The notes: a model not told the origin generated them from the sequence alone. 64,000 bases of DNA from Curtobacterium sp. MCSS17_015 (GCF_003234265.2 NZ_CP126256.1:3254983-3318982); one strand, 5' to 3'. Shown: positions 34,604-43,415, counted from the first letter of the stretch. A program made the numbers and translations.

Positions 34604-35472
34604 TCACGCCGCCAGTACGACGTTCGTCTTCATGATGGTTTCGAACCCGATGGGCGTCAATCGGCCGAGGCGGGCCTGACGGCGATGCCGGTGGTAGGTC
34701 CGTTCGATCCACGTCACGATTGCGATTCGTAGTTCTTCACGCGTTGCCCACGCGCGTCGGTTCAGGACGTTTTTCTGCAAGAGCGCGAAGAAGCTCTCCA
34801 TTTCGGCGTTATCACCGCAGGAAGCGACTCTGCCCATCGACCCGACCATGCCGTGGCGGGTCAACGCCCGACGCAGCTTCCGGCTCGAAATTGCGATCCC
34901 CGATCCGAATGCAGGACACAATCGGCCACGTCGCCACGCATCCGGACCGCGTTCTCCAACGCAGTCACGGCCAGCTGCGACTTCATTCGGGAGTCGATCG
35001 AGTACCCCACGATGCGTCCGGAGTAGGCGTCCTTGACCGCGCAGAGGTAGAGCTTGCCCTCCGCGGTGTTGTGCTCGGTGATGTCGGTCAACCACAGCCG
35101 GTTCGGCGCCTCGGCTGTGAACACGTGCCGGACGCGACCGTGGTCGTCGGTCATGGTGCAGAGGGCGTCGTGGACCGCGGGGCCGGGCTTCTTCCCGGTT
35201 CTGCCACGCTTCTTCCCGAACACGCTCCACCAGCCGTTGTCCGACGCGATCGTCCACGCGGTCCGGTCCGCCATCGGTTCGCCGGCATCGCGGGCCTCGT
35301 CGACGAGGAGCCGGTACCCGACCTCGGGATCGTCCCGGTGCGCATCGAACAATGCGTTCGCCCGATATGCCCGCACCACCTCGCTGCGTGAGACGGGAGC
35401 CGCCAACCACCGGTAGTACGGCTGACGAGCAAGCTGCAACACCCGGCACGTCACCGCGACGGGAATGCCGTC
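34604..35472 (-). pseudogene. Frameshifted, 5'-truncated IS3-family transposase orfB
   Basis: The N-proximal frame (35469 to ~34890) has GIPVAVTCRVLQLARQPYYRW, RLWLTDITEHNT (first Asp) and VLHSDRGSQFR (second Asp). The sequence then needs a one-base shift near 34886 to continue as SRKLRRALTRHGMVGSMGRV, CGDNAEMESFFALLQKN (Glu) and TYHRHRRQARLGRLTPIGFE. The 5' end stops abruptly at the right-hand repeat of the neighbouring IS (35473), and the beginning of the gene and any orfA are absent. It is therefore an older element disabled by a frameshift and interrupted by the second IS. Its outer end is probably near GGATAGGTGACAGTTCTAG (34585-34603). Confidence 0.8.
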
Positions 35473-35487
35473 TGTTCCACCCCGGGT

Positions 35488-36405
35488 TTAGTGGAGGCTC
35501 GGTAGTGCCTCTTCAACGGTAGTCGGAGCGGGGTTGTGACGGTAGTGGGCGTGTTCGAACTCGACGGGTGGGATCATGCCGAGTTCGCCGTGCAGACGGC
35601 GGTGGTTGAACCAATCGATGTACTCGACGGTCGCGATTTCGAGGTCCTCGATGCCCCGCCACGGTCCCTTGTTGCGGATCAGTTCGGCCTTGAAGATCGA
35701 GTTCACCGCCTCCGCGAGGGCATTGTCATAGCTGTCGCCCTTCGATCCGACGGACGCGACCGCACCGGCCTCAGCGAGTCGGTCCGTGTAGCGGATAGCT
35801 CGATATTGAACTCCGCGGTCGCTGTGATGGATCAGCCGTGACAGATCTCGACCTTCGCGTTGCCGGGTCCAGATGCCCATCTCGAGGGCGTCGAGGACGA
35901 GGTCGGTGCGCATGTTTTTCGATAGCTGCCAGCCCACGATACGGCGCAAGAACACGTCCGTGACGAACGCGGCGTAGACCCACCCGGAGAACGTGCGGAT
36001 GTAGGTGATGTCGGCAACCCAGAGCTGGTCCGGACCGGTCGCGGTGAACGCCCGCTGCACCAGATCCGCCGGCCGGTCACCGACCGGACCCGGAATCGTC
36101 GTCTTCGGGCCCTTCCGCTTGGACACGCCGTGCAGTCCGGTGGACCGCATGAGTCGCTCAACCGTGCAGCGGGCGATCACGTGCCCCTCCCTCCGCAGTT
36201 GCGCGTGTACCTTCCGGGCGCCGTAAACGCCGTAGTTGCTCCGGTGCACCCGCTCGACCTCGATCCTGCGTGCAGCGTCGCTGATCGACCGGGCCGACGG
36301 CCGCCTGTTCTTCGCGGCGTAGTAGCTCGACGGGGCGACCTGCAACGTCCTGCAGATCGGCTCGACCCCGAACTCGTGCTTGTGCTGATCGATGAACCGC
36401 GTCAC
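35488..36405 (-). CDS. IS3-family transposase OrfB (DDE integrase)
   Basis: A 305-residue DDE transposase. HTH_21-like start FIDQHKHEFGVEPICRTLQVAPSSYY, then the rve core with QLWVADITYIRTFSGWVYAAFVTDV (Asp), LIHHSDRGVQYRAIRY (Asp), SYDNALAEAVNSIFKAELI (Glu) and WFNHRRLHGELGMIPPVEFE. All catalytic residues are present. The GTG at 36405 overlaps the orfA stop (GTGA); a fused OrfAB by frameshifting is usual in this family. Confidence 0.93.
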   Translation of the reverse strand: MTRFIDQHKHEFGVEPICRTLQVAPSSYYAAKNRRPSARSISDAARRIEVERVHRSNYGVYGARKVHAQLRREGHVIARCTVERLMRSTGLHGVSKRKGPKTTIPGPVGDRPADLVQRAFTATGPDQLWVADITYIRTFSGWVYAAFVTDVFLRRIVGWQLSKNMRTDLVLDALEMGIWTRQREGRDLSRLIHHSDRGVQYRAIRYTDRLAEAGAVASVGSKGDSYDNALAEAVNSIFKAELIRNKGPWRGIEDLEIATVEYIDWFNHRRLHGELGMIPPVEFEHAHYRHNPAPTTVEEALPSLH

Positions 36406-36731
36406 CTGCTGGACGGGCGGTCGAGCTCCGCCGCGAAGAAAGCCGACGCCGACTTCAGAATCACATTCGCCCGTCGAAGCTCGCGGACCTCACGCTCCAA
36501 CTCCGCGATCCGCTGTGCGTCGTCAGTGGTGACCCCCGGCCGGTCGCCGGCATCGATCTCGGCTTGCTGCACCCAGTTCCGTAACGTCTCCGGATTGATC
36601 CCCAGCTGCTCACCGATCCGACGCAATGCGCCAGCTCTGGTGTTCGGGTTGCGGCGGGCTTCCACCGCGAGCCGGACCGCTCGCTCCCGAAGCTCCTCCG
36701 GGTACTTCCTCGGTGCTCCCATGACTCTCAT
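36402..36731 (-). CDS. IS3-family transposase OrfA (HTH_Tnp_1)
   Basis: A 109-residue DNA-binding protein: RKYPEELRERAVRLAVEARRN, then GALRRIGEQLGINPETLRNWVQQAEID as HTH, and a C-terminal leucine-zipper helix IAELEREVRELRRANVILKSASAFFAAEL for oligomerisation with OrfB. The full length and intact zipper indicate a functional element. An ATG three codons inside (36722) is an alternative start. Confidence 0.92.
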   Translation of the reverse strand: MRVMGAPRKYPEELRERAVRLAVEARRNPNTRAGALRRIGEQLGINPETLRNWVQQAEIDAGDRPGVTTDDAQRIAELEREVRELRRANVILKSASAFFAAELDRPSSR

Positions 36732-36774
36732 CCTCCCGTGGATTGAGAGCCTCCATCAGACCCGGGGCGGAACA

Positions 36775-37031
36775 TTCGTCTGCGACGGTGAGTTGCGTTA
36801 CCCGGCGTGGCAGTTCAGCGATGATCCAACGATGTCTGTCCTTCCGGCCTCGCGCGACTCACGCTGGCGTGGGGCGAGCAGAAGCACCCGTCCACGATCC
36901 TCGGCTTCATGTACAACGCGGAACTCGAGATCGAGGGGACCGATGAGTCCTTCACGCCCGTCGAGTGGTTGACGATAGGCGGCGACGTCCAGGTCGTCCT
37001 TGACCATCTCGAAGCCGCGAGCTGGACGTAG
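36775..37031 (+). pseudogene. C-terminal remnant of an antitoxin-like (Xre/MbcA/ParS-type) gene
   Basis: Starting exactly at the IS end the DNA encodes FVCDGELRYPAWQFSDD, then after a one-base shift near 36843 GLARLTLAWGEQKHPSTILG, FMYNAELEIEGTDESFTPVEW and LTIGGDVQVVLDHLEAASWT before TAG at 37029. YPAWQF, LPGL, (S/T)PxEWL and GGD are the landmarks of the toxin-binding domain of Xre/MbcA/ParS antitoxins and relatives. The N-terminus was lost to the IS side. No intact RES-type toxin follows. Confidence 0.65.
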
Positions 37032-37127
37032 GAACACCTTAGATGCACACGGGTCCGCCATCTGTAGATCCCGACGTAGCATCCTGGTACCCGAGTGCCC
37101 AGTCGCTCACCCAGCCCTGGGTCACGT

Positions 37128-37631
37128 TCAGTTGAGGGCCGATGGGTTCCAGCCAACCGCTTCGAGCGACCGGAAAAAGCTCAACACCTCTTCGAAAGTG
37201 TCTGCCGGATCCCGCCCCGCGAGGTGCTCCTCGTACATTGCCACACGCTTACGAACGCGGGGACTCTCGAGGGCCTTGGGTGTCCAGAGCTTGTGCAGCA
37301 CGACGGACGCCCGCCAAGACGGCGGGCCTATGACGACCGGGGCTACGATCGGGGCGGTTATACCTCCGGCGTTAGTCGTGACGAGCGCCGCGTGCATGAC
37401 GCCGTTCCGTGCATGAACGAGCCCATGTAACAAAGGGGCGTCGCGATCCCTTAGTTCTTCGTACTCGGCGCCCAAGTCATCGCGGAGGTTCTCATCGAGA
37501 ACGGCCGCCCACATCACTCCGGCACCGACGTTGGCATAAAGCTCGCCATGACGTCGACGAAGGTCGGTCAGTGCCTTCTCGAGAGCGTTCAACGCCATCC
37601 CGCGGCTCCGAGCTCTTTCCCACTCCACCAT
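37128..37631 (-). CDS. Hypothetical protein, unrecognised
   Basis: A 167-residue protein from ATG 37631 (MVEWERARSRG). It begins with a long helix (NALEKALTDLRRRHGEL), has ENLRDDLGAEYEELRDRDAPLLHGLVHARNGVMHA, a central small-residue stretch TTNAGGITAPIVAPVVI and C-terminal helices ending in EEVLSFFRSLEAVGW. HARNGVMHA resembles the R-N-x-x-x-H helices of HEPN-like or Swt1-like proteins, but this is weak. Lower GC at third positions than the flanking core genes. Function unknown. Confidence 0.6.
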   Translation of the reverse strand: MVEWERARSRGMALNALEKALTDLRRRHGELYANVGAGVMWAAVLDENLRDDLGAEYEELRDRDAPLLHGLVHARNGVMHAALVTTNAGGITAPIVAPVVIGPPSWRASVVLHKLWTPKALESPRVRKRVAMYEEHLAGRDPADTFEEVLSFFRSLEAVGWNPSALN

Positions 37632-37754
37632 CCGAGGACCGTAGCGCGATTGCAGCCCTGAGAACCCGGCGGCGCCGGCATCAGGCCGCGATGCGTCGCA
37701 CCTAGCGCCCTTCGGACGTTCTGCAATGAACGATGCTCGGGCTATCGTCGCGGC

Positions 37755-38300
37755 ATGAACAATCACCGCGCGATGATCATCGCCGACCACCTCGCCGCGC
37801 TGCCTGGCCGCAGCGGACAGGCCATCATCCAAGCTGCCCGCGTCGTGTGGGGCAACCAGCATCGAAGCCCCGAGGAAGCGGCCTACTTCCACCGGTCGCT
37901 CACCGCCTCCGCTGCACCGCTCATCCCCGACATCGAGGCGATTCGCTTCGCTGACATCGACGTCGAGGTGAATAAGCTGGGCCGCTCACTGTTCGGCACC
38001 GCCTACTACGTCACCGATTCAGCCATCGTCTGCCTCACGTTCTCCGCTCAGACGGGGCCGACTCCAGCCCATACCGTCGGGTCGGTCGAGAGCACCGCGG
38101 TCATTCGTAGCCGAGCCGACATCGTGCAGGCGAAACTGACGCGGGTTGACGCACCAGACTTCGACGACATGGAAGCGCAGTGGACCCCGGAGAACCCGGT
38201 ACTGACGCTCACCATGCGATCAGGAGACACGATCGAGCTCAGGAGCACGGCCGGAGAGGAAGCAGAGTTCATCGCGCTCTGCGGCAACTTGCTCCACTAA
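37755..38300 (+). CDS. Hypothetical protein, unrecognised
   Basis: A 181-residue soluble protein starting at ATG 37755. It has an alpha-helical first half (RAMIIADHLAALPGRSGQAIIQAARVVW; PEEAAYFHRSLTASAAPLIPDI) and a beta-rich second half (GTAYYVTDSAIVCLTFS; STAVIRSRADIVQAKLTRVD; NPVLTLTMRSGDTIELRST), which looks like a PH-like or small barrel domain. No catalytic motif. Located in the island; divergent from the preceding gene. 38301-38483 holds nothing I can identify. Confidence 0.6.
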   Translation: MNNHRAMIIADHLAALPGRSGQAIIQAARVVWGNQHRSPEEAAYFHRSLTASAAPLIPDIEAIRFADIDVEVNKLGRSLFGTAYYVTDSAIVCLTFSAQTGPTPAHTVGSVESTAVIRSRADIVQAKLTRVDAPDFDDMEAQWTPENPVLTLTMRSGDTIELRSTAGEEAEFIALCGNLLH

Positions 38301-38483
38301 CCCCATACACGGGCGATCCGGGTCCGGGCCTGTTCATCTTGGCCGTCACCCAGCAGACCAGGCGTCCGGTAGCCGATCCCCTACCGGTCAGAGCCACGCG
38401 GGCCCGGTCGTGTTCGTTGCGCCACAGGCGATCGAGCCGCGAAGCGCTCAAGCACGTACCCGGACATGCGCGTCGCGTGACAG

Positions 38484-39425
38484 CTATTGACCCTGACTTG
38501 GATTGGTAGAATCAGGAGTCGGTCCCGGGTAGCCAGGAACGTCTTCTAGTCGTTCGGGTGCTCCCGCGACCTTCGGTATTCGCGCGTACCAGCGGCGAGT
38601 GGTCGCTGTGAGGCGCTCCGCGAGTTGGGGCTCATGACCAGCGTAGTCAATGAAGCGGAAGACGCCATATTGCGTGACCTTGTTCGCGAGCACGAGTATT
38701 GCGGACATCGCGTCGGCGTCGGGGAAGGAGAATCTCTGGCCGTCGAGCTCGACCGAGACCCGTAACTCCACGGATGGCCACATCTTCCCGTGTGCAGAGC
38801 CGGCAGATGCACGCCAAAGGCGCTCTACCCGTGCTGGGTCGCCTAGGTCTGTCATAGGTGCTTTGCTTCGCACCTCGTCAGCCGCGGCCGTGACGAGAGT
38901 CAGATAGCTCGGGTCACTGGTCTTGACGCCGTGCGCTTCAAGGATCTTGAGCAGGTCGAGCCTCTGCTGCTTGAGGTCCGCCTTGCGCTGCGGCTCCACT
39001 TCGGCCTTCCGTTGTTCCTCCCAGTCCGCGAGCACGAGCGACAGGTGACGCCGCAGCAATTCGCTCGGATCACGCGACGCCATCACCCAAACGGCTTGAG
39101 ATGCAGATTCGAGCGCCGCACGGGCGAGCGTCTGCGCCGGCCGTGCCTCATGGTGCACGACCGCGTCGGGCCGAAAAGTCAGCGGTGCGACGTGGTCCGC
39201 CCACAGCCCAAGGTGTTCGAGAGCAGACGAGAGGTAGGAGCGACACCATATCTCGCACGACTCAGGTAGGTCGTCATCGATGGTCCTGAACGGCGACCCC
39301 GCAACAGCCGCTGGGGTTTCGGTCAGTAGGTCCCGCAAGACCCGAGCAGACTGCGCCACTTCCACCCACGGACGCGCCTGTTCTCGATCAACCGCGATCC
39401 TGCCAGTACCACCGTCACCGTTCAC
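38484..39425 (-). CDS. Hypothetical protein, unrecognised
   Basis: A 313-residue mainly helical protein from GTG 39425. Recognisable blocks: SSALEHLGLWADHVAPL, VHHEARPAQTLARAALESASQAVWVMASRD, a charged coiled stretch (DWEEQRKAEVEPQRKADLKQQRLDLLKILEAHG), SAGSAHGKMWP and FRFIDYAGHEP. Similar sequences occur as uncharacterised proteins in actinobacteria; the R-x-x-x-x-H and SAHG positions suggest a HEPN-like all-helical fold, not certain. No membrane segments. Confidence 0.6.
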   Translation of the reverse strand: MNGDGGTGRIAVDREQARPWVEVAQSARVLRDLLTETPAAVAGSPFRTIDDDLPESCEIWCRSYLSSALEHLGLWADHVAPLTFRPDAVVHHEARPAQTLARAALESASQAVWVMASRDPSELLRRHLSLVLADWEEQRKAEVEPQRKADLKQQRLDLLKILEAHGVKTSDPSYLTLVTAAADEVRSKAPMTDLGDPARVERLWRASAGSAHGKMWPSVELRVSVELDGQRFSFPDADAMSAILVLANKVTQYGVFRFIDYAGHEPQLAERLTATTRRWYARIPKVAGAPERLEDVPGYPGPTPDSTNPSQGQ

Positions 39426-39637
39426 AGACTGACCTTAGCGCGATGCGCCCCGAATCGTTCCGTCTCTTTTGCGCGATATGTCGCTCGAGTAGGCGTTTTC
39501 GCCGCATCTTGTGGCCGAGTCGAGTCTCGCAAGCCGGTCGGCTAACGGGACGCGATCACGACACAGACCGAAGTCAGAACGACGACATAGAGCGAAGCTC
39601 CTCAAACACCCAGCGCTACAAGCAGCACGGCGAGTTC

Positions 39638-40801
39638 CTAGGCGCCCTCAACCGCAATGTCGGGACAGGCGTCGGCGTCGGTGCTGGAGAGCACCGCTCG
39701 GACAAGTTTCAAAGCTATAACTTCATCGACCAGCTTTCCAAGCTTTCGGACGTTTCCGACGCGGCCCGCCCTCTCAATCAGCTCTTCGCTGATGGCGTCC
39801 GCGCTCAACAGCGCGCCGTCCTCCGAGGTGAGGCGCGTGAAACGGTCATCGACGAGGCGACGAATCACCAGCGCGATTTCATCGCGGGACAGCGCTGCGA
39901 ATCGAATGAGAGCGTCGAACCGAGAGTAGAGCGCTTCCCCGAGGGCGTTCCGGATGTCACCTTCTGATTCGTAATTCGAGGTACAGATGATGAGGGCCGG
40001 CCCGAGCCGGACCCGATAGTTCTTGTCCTCGAATACGCCCTCGTCGAACACCTCGTAGAACGCGCTATGGAAAACGGACGCCGCTTTATCGAACTCGTCG
40101 AGAAGAATAACGCCGGAGGATCGGTCAAGCAGGTCGCGCGCGAACGATCCTTCCGAGTGCGCCCCGCCGAAAACGTAAGAGGCGAACTTCTCGCTGTGAA
40201 ACATTGAAAATTGCTTGCGGAGCAGCGTTCCGCCGATCAAGTCGTTCACAAATTGTGCGGTCTCGGTCTTTCCCACACCCGATGGTCCGTAGAACATCAG
40301 CACCACCGGCTTCGAGCGCCGTGGTGTCGTCAAGGGGTACAGCGCGGCGAGCATCCGCTCACGCACCGCGGCTTGGCCGACTAGGCGGCCGCCAAAACCG
40401 TCGCGGAACATCCGCAGGGCGTCACGCTTTAGAACCGGGTACTCGAAACGCAGGATTTCGGTCGGGAAGGCGCGCTTGAGCTGCGCGTGAACGAGTTCAG
40501 GAGGGTTGTGCAGCACGAGGCGCTTGGGATCTATCTCCCGCACGAGCCCGACAAAATTGGTGATTGCGTGCTCAGATACGCTTGCGTAATCCCCCGTCAT
40601 CGCGATCAACCGTTTCACGCGTGGAGCTACTTCCTCCTCAACGCTTCGCTCTTGCCCGTCGATCGTGTGCCGGTGACGCCGCATCGCCGCGTCGCGCTCA
40701 TTCAGCGCGTCAAGGAGGTACGTCCGTGCACCCTTACCCAGTACTTCCTCGAACCAGGACGGAGGGCCGTAGCAGATCGTGACCTTCGTCTTAGCCGGCA
40801 T
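39638..40801 (-). CDS. ClpB-like AAA+ ATPase (single AAA_2 module)
   Basis: A 387-residue protein. Residues ~1-130 have no family match. A GGRLVGQAAVRERML box precedes Walker A GPSGVGKTE (~170-178), Walker B VILLDEFDKA (~230-240), sensor-1 LIICTSNYESEGD and arginine-finger region ALYSRFDALIRF. The order matches the second AAA module of ClpA/ClpB/ClpX, but there is no ClpB N-domain, M-domain or zinc-binding ClpX domain. ATG 40801 overlaps the end of the DUF6414 gene by 11 nt, so the two are translated together. Likely a remodelling motor for its partner or for a target it recognises. Confidence 0.8.
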   Translation of the reverse strand: MPAKTKVTICYGPPSWFEEVLGKGARTYLLDALNERDAAMRRHRHTIDGQERSVEEEVAPRVKRLIAMTGDYASVSEHAITNFVGLVREIDPKRLVLHNPPELVHAQLKRAFPTEILRFEYPVLKRDALRMFRDGFGGRLVGQAAVRERMLAALYPLTTPRRSKPVVLMFYGPSGVGKTETAQFVNDLIGGTLLRKQFSMFHSEKFASYVFGGAHSEGSFARDLLDRSSGVILLDEFDKAASVFHSAFYEVFDEGVFEDKNYRVRLGPALIICTSNYESEGDIRNALGEALYSRFDALIRFAALSRDEIALVIRRLVDDRFTRLTSEDGALLSADAISEELIERAGRVGNVRKLGKLVDEVIALKLVRAVLSSTDADACPDIAVEGA

Positions 40802-41537
40802 GTTCGACCCCGGCCAGAACGACGTCGTACACATCGAGGACATCTCGCACGGGGGGTCTCGGGCCGTCCACGACATCCAGTCCTGTTACTTCCTCCGACC
40901 CTCTTCCGTCAGGATTCATTTCCGCGGTCATCGTCAAGCTTTCTTCGGACGCCTGTCCGACATGAATACCGTGGAAGACAAGGTTCATTCGCCCCAGGTC
41001 TGCAAGGCCGTAATTGTTTCGAAATGCCTGAATATTGAATCTAAGTATGCTTTTTAGGCCGTCGTTGCCCTTACCAAGCAGCTCGTAATAGCCCTTCGCC
41101 GACATCAGCGCGCTGTCGATCTCGGCCAAGTTCACGGGCAGTTCGTCGATTTTAAGCATCGCGAGGTACGGTGTGAACATTTTCATGTAGGCCGCCGATT
41201 CACTCGGCGCCGACACGCGCATTTCCGCTAGACGCTTGACTCCGCCGAGCTCATCCAGTTTGCGGAGGTAATCAGTGAGAATTGTGTTGGAGAGAGTTTT
41301 ATTCAGGATATTGCGCCCAAGAGCCGAAGCGCTTGCCGCGGCCCCGACTTGGGCCGAGGCCCCAAAGAAGGGCAGCCAGTTGAACCTCGCTGCGGCCTTG
41401 GTGCTAGCTTCGGCCTCGACTTCGGCCATCCGCTCTCTTGTCTGCTCTTTCGACGCGATCTCTTTGCCACCCGCGGCGATATCGAGCAAATCGGAAGCGG
41501 ACTCCTCATCGAAGTAGACGACCTTGACCAGCATCAT
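40791..41537 (-). CDS. DUF6414-like protein, partner of the AAA+ ATPase
   Basis: A 248-residue protein. The start KVVYFDEESASDLLDIAAGGKE is the hallmark I associate with DUF6414. A charged helix (TRERMAEVEAEASTKAAARF), a short Ala/Gly-rich hydrophobic segment (NWLPFFGASAQVGAAASASALG) and a helix-strand body follow (ILNKTLSNTILTDYLRKLDEL; YMKMFTPYLAMLKIDELP; GKGNDGLKSILRFNIQAFRNNYGLADL). The start is ATG 41537 after GGGAAG. It precedes and overlaps the AAA+ gene by 11 nt. Function unknown; membrane association through the hydrophobic segment is possible. Confidence 0.7.
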   Translation of the reverse strand: MMLVKVVYFDEESASDLLDIAAGGKEIASKEQTRERMAEVEAEASTKAAARFNWLPFFGASAQVGAAASASALGRNILNKTLSNTILTDYLRKLDELGGVKRLAEMRVSAPSESAAYMKMFTPYLAMLKIDELPVNLAEIDSALMSAKGYYELLGKGNDGLKSILRFNIQAFRNNYGLADLGRMNLVFHGIHVGQASEESLTMTAEMNPDGRGSEEVTGLDVVDGPRPPVRDVLDVYDVVLAGVEHAG

Positions 41538-42050
41538 GCTCGCTTCCCTTGGGGACCAAGTTGTTCTGTGCTCATGATCGCACCCTTCCCGCAACAGTCC
41601 GTTCGCGTCCGGCTGCGGAGGGGCGCCGTTGTATCCTTGAGGTTGTAGTACCTCCGATTCGCCGCGGCGAGGACGTTCCCCTTGGAAGTCGGCTAGCACT
41701 AGTGCCTCCCGGCGACGACTCCACGGGGTCAAGCAGTCGTTGTCCTAACGAGCACACAGCGAGATCGAAGATCACAGCCTCGATAGCCGGTCCTGAAGGG
41801 GACCCCCGGGTGCTTACAGGCAGCCCCGGACTTCTACAGCCCTGCTCCAGGCCCCACCCCGTCTCACATAGGTAATCCGCGAACTAACTCAGTTCACGCA
41901 CGTCATACGGACACGTCGCGACGTTCGAACACGTAGCCAACCCCTGGTCAACGTGACCCGTCCGTGTTGCCAAACAACGTGTCCATGTCCGTATTTCAGA
42001 CACGTTGAGTGGCAGTCGGACAAGTTAGCTGGCGGACGACAACAACTCAC
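41538..42050. other. Gap between the island and dnaB
   Basis: No convincing gene. It holds a palindrome GAGGTTGTAGTACCTC (41639-41654) with GGATACAAC next to it on the minus strand, a likely promoter-operator of the DUF6414 gene, and an imperfect inverted pair ATACGGACACGT (41905-41916) / ACGTGTCCATGTCCGTAT (41978-41995) close to the dnaB end. It is AT-richer than the neighbouring core DNA. Confidence 0.4.
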
Positions 42051-43415
42051 CTACTGCGGCATGTCCACGAACCGCGAGAACATCCCGTGGAACGCAACGG
42101 TGATCGTGTCCGTCGGCCCGTTGCGGTGCTTCGCCACGATGAGGTCGGCTTCACCCTGCCGCGGGTTGTCCTTCTCGTACGCCGACTCACGGTGCAGCAG
42201 GATGACCATGTCGGCGTCCTGCTCGATCGACCCGGATTCACGCAGGTCGGAGATCATCGGCTTCTTGTCCGCACGCTGCTCGGGTCCACGGTTCAGCTGC
42301 GACAGCGCGATGACGGGCACCTGCAGCTCCTTCGCCATGAGCTTGAGCGCGCGGGAGAACTCCGAGACCTCTTGCTGGCGGCTCTCGACGCGCTTGCCCG
42401 AGGTCATCAGCTGCAGGTAGTCGATGACGACGAGCTTCAGGTTGTGCTGCTGCTTGAGGCGCCGGCACTTGGCACGGATCTCGACGAGGGTCATGTTGGG
42501 GGAGTCGTCGATGAAGAACGGGGCGTCGTTGATGCGCCCGCGGGTCTGCGCGATGGTGGTCCAGTCGCGGGTGTCGACGGTTCCCTTGCGCATGTTCTGG
42601 AGCGGCACGCTCGACTCGGCGGAGAGCAGACGCATGGCGATCTCGGCGCGACCCATCTCGAGCGAGAAGAACGCGGCCGTCTGGTTGTGCTTCAGTGCGG
42701 CGGCACGGCACAGGTCGAGGGCGAGCGTCGACTTGCCGAGTGCGGGTCGGGCGGCGACGATGATGAGCTGCCCGGGGTGGAAGCCGTTGGTCAGTCCGTC
42801 GAGCTGCGCGAACCCGGTGGGGACGCCGGTCATCTGCCCGTCGCGGCCCTTCGCGGCCTCGATCTCGTCGATCGCGGTGCCGATGGCCTCGGTCAGGGGG
42901 ACGTAGTCCTCGGTCTGCACACCGCCGGCGACGTTGTAGACCTCGGCCTGCGCGCTGTTGACGAGGTCGGTGACCTCGCCCTCGCTGGCGTAGCCCATCT
43001 GCACGATGCGGGTACCGGCCTCGACCAGGCGGCGGAGGACGGCCTTCTCGGCGACGATGGCCGCGTAGTACCCGGCGTTCGCCGCGGTCGGCACCATGCT
43101 CGTCAGGCTGTGCAGGTACTCGGCACCGCCACCGCGGGACAACAGGCCCGTCTTCGTCAGCTCGTCGGTGACCGCGATCACGTCAGTCGGCTCGCCGTGC
43201 GAGTACAGCGACAGGATCGCGTCGAAGATCACTTCGTGCTTCGGGATGTAGAAGTCGACACCGCGAGCGGTTTCGATCACGTCGGCGACGGCGTCCTTCG
43301 AGAGCATCATGCCGCCGATGGTCGACTGCTCCGCGAGCATGTCGTGCGGGGGAGTCCGATCGGTGTTCCGCTCGGCGTACTCCTGCGGGGCCGGCTCCAG
43401 ATGCGCGATCGACAC
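42051..43415 (-). CDS. dnaB: Replicative DNA helicase DnaB
   Basis: A 454-residue hexameric helicase. N-terminal domain: PPHDMLAEQSTIGGMMLSKDAVADV; RecA-like domain: LTNGFHPGQLIIVAARPALGKSTLALDL (Walker A), FFSLEMGRAEIAMRL (DnaB motif H1a), LVVIDYLQLMTSG (Walker B/H2), IALSQLNRGPEQRADKKPMISDLRESGSIEQDADMVILLHRE. No intein. GTG 43415. It loads at the origin and unwinds ahead of the fork. It is the last core gene before the island and is preceded by a DnaA-box-like cluster. Confidence 0.97.
   Translation of the reverse strand: MSIAHLEPAPQEYAERNTDRTPPHDMLAEQSTIGGMMLSKDAVADVIETARGVDFYIPKHEVIFDAILSLYSHGEPTDVIAVTDELTKTGLLSRGGGAEYLHSLTSMVPTAANAGYYAAIVAEKAVLRRLVEAGTRIVQMGYASEGEVTDLVNSAQAEVYNVAGGVQTEDYVPLTEAIGTAIDEIEAAKGRDGQMTGVPTGFAQLDGLTNGFHPGQLIIVAARPALGKSTLALDLCRAAALKHNQTAAFFSLEMGRAEIAMRLLSAESSVPLQNMRKGTVDTRDWTTIAQTRGRINDAPFFIDDSPNMTLVEIRAKCRRLKQQHNLKLVVIDYLQLMTSGKRVESRQQEVSEFSRALKLMAKELQVPVIALSQLNRGPEQRADKKPMISDLRESGSIEQDADMVILLHRESAYEKDNPRQGEADLIVAKHRNGPTDTITVAFHGMFSRFVDMPQ

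Larger units (their letters stand above)
35473..36774 (-). mobile_element. IS3-family insertion sequence (~1302 bp), apparently intact
   Basis: Imperfect terminal inverted repeats bound the element: TGTTCCACCCCGGGT...TGGAGGCTC at 35473-35500 and, inverted, GAGCCTCCATCAGACCCGGG...CGGAACA at 36747-36774, about 23 of 28 positions matching. It carries orfA and orfB with a 4-nt overlap. No matching direct repeat is seen at the ends (GTC versus TTC), so flanks may have been rearranged after insertion: one flank is the older IS, the other an antitoxin-like gene. Confidence 0.85.

Noticed and set aside
34604..35472. Programmed frameshift rather than pseudogene
   Set aside because: IS3 frameshifting occurs between orfA and orfB, not between the second Asp and the Glu of the DDE core; the 5' end is also missing.
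41800..42050. tRNA gene or attachment site bordering the island
   Set aside because: I looked for a cloverleaf with TTCRA arm and found none; only loose inverted repeats.
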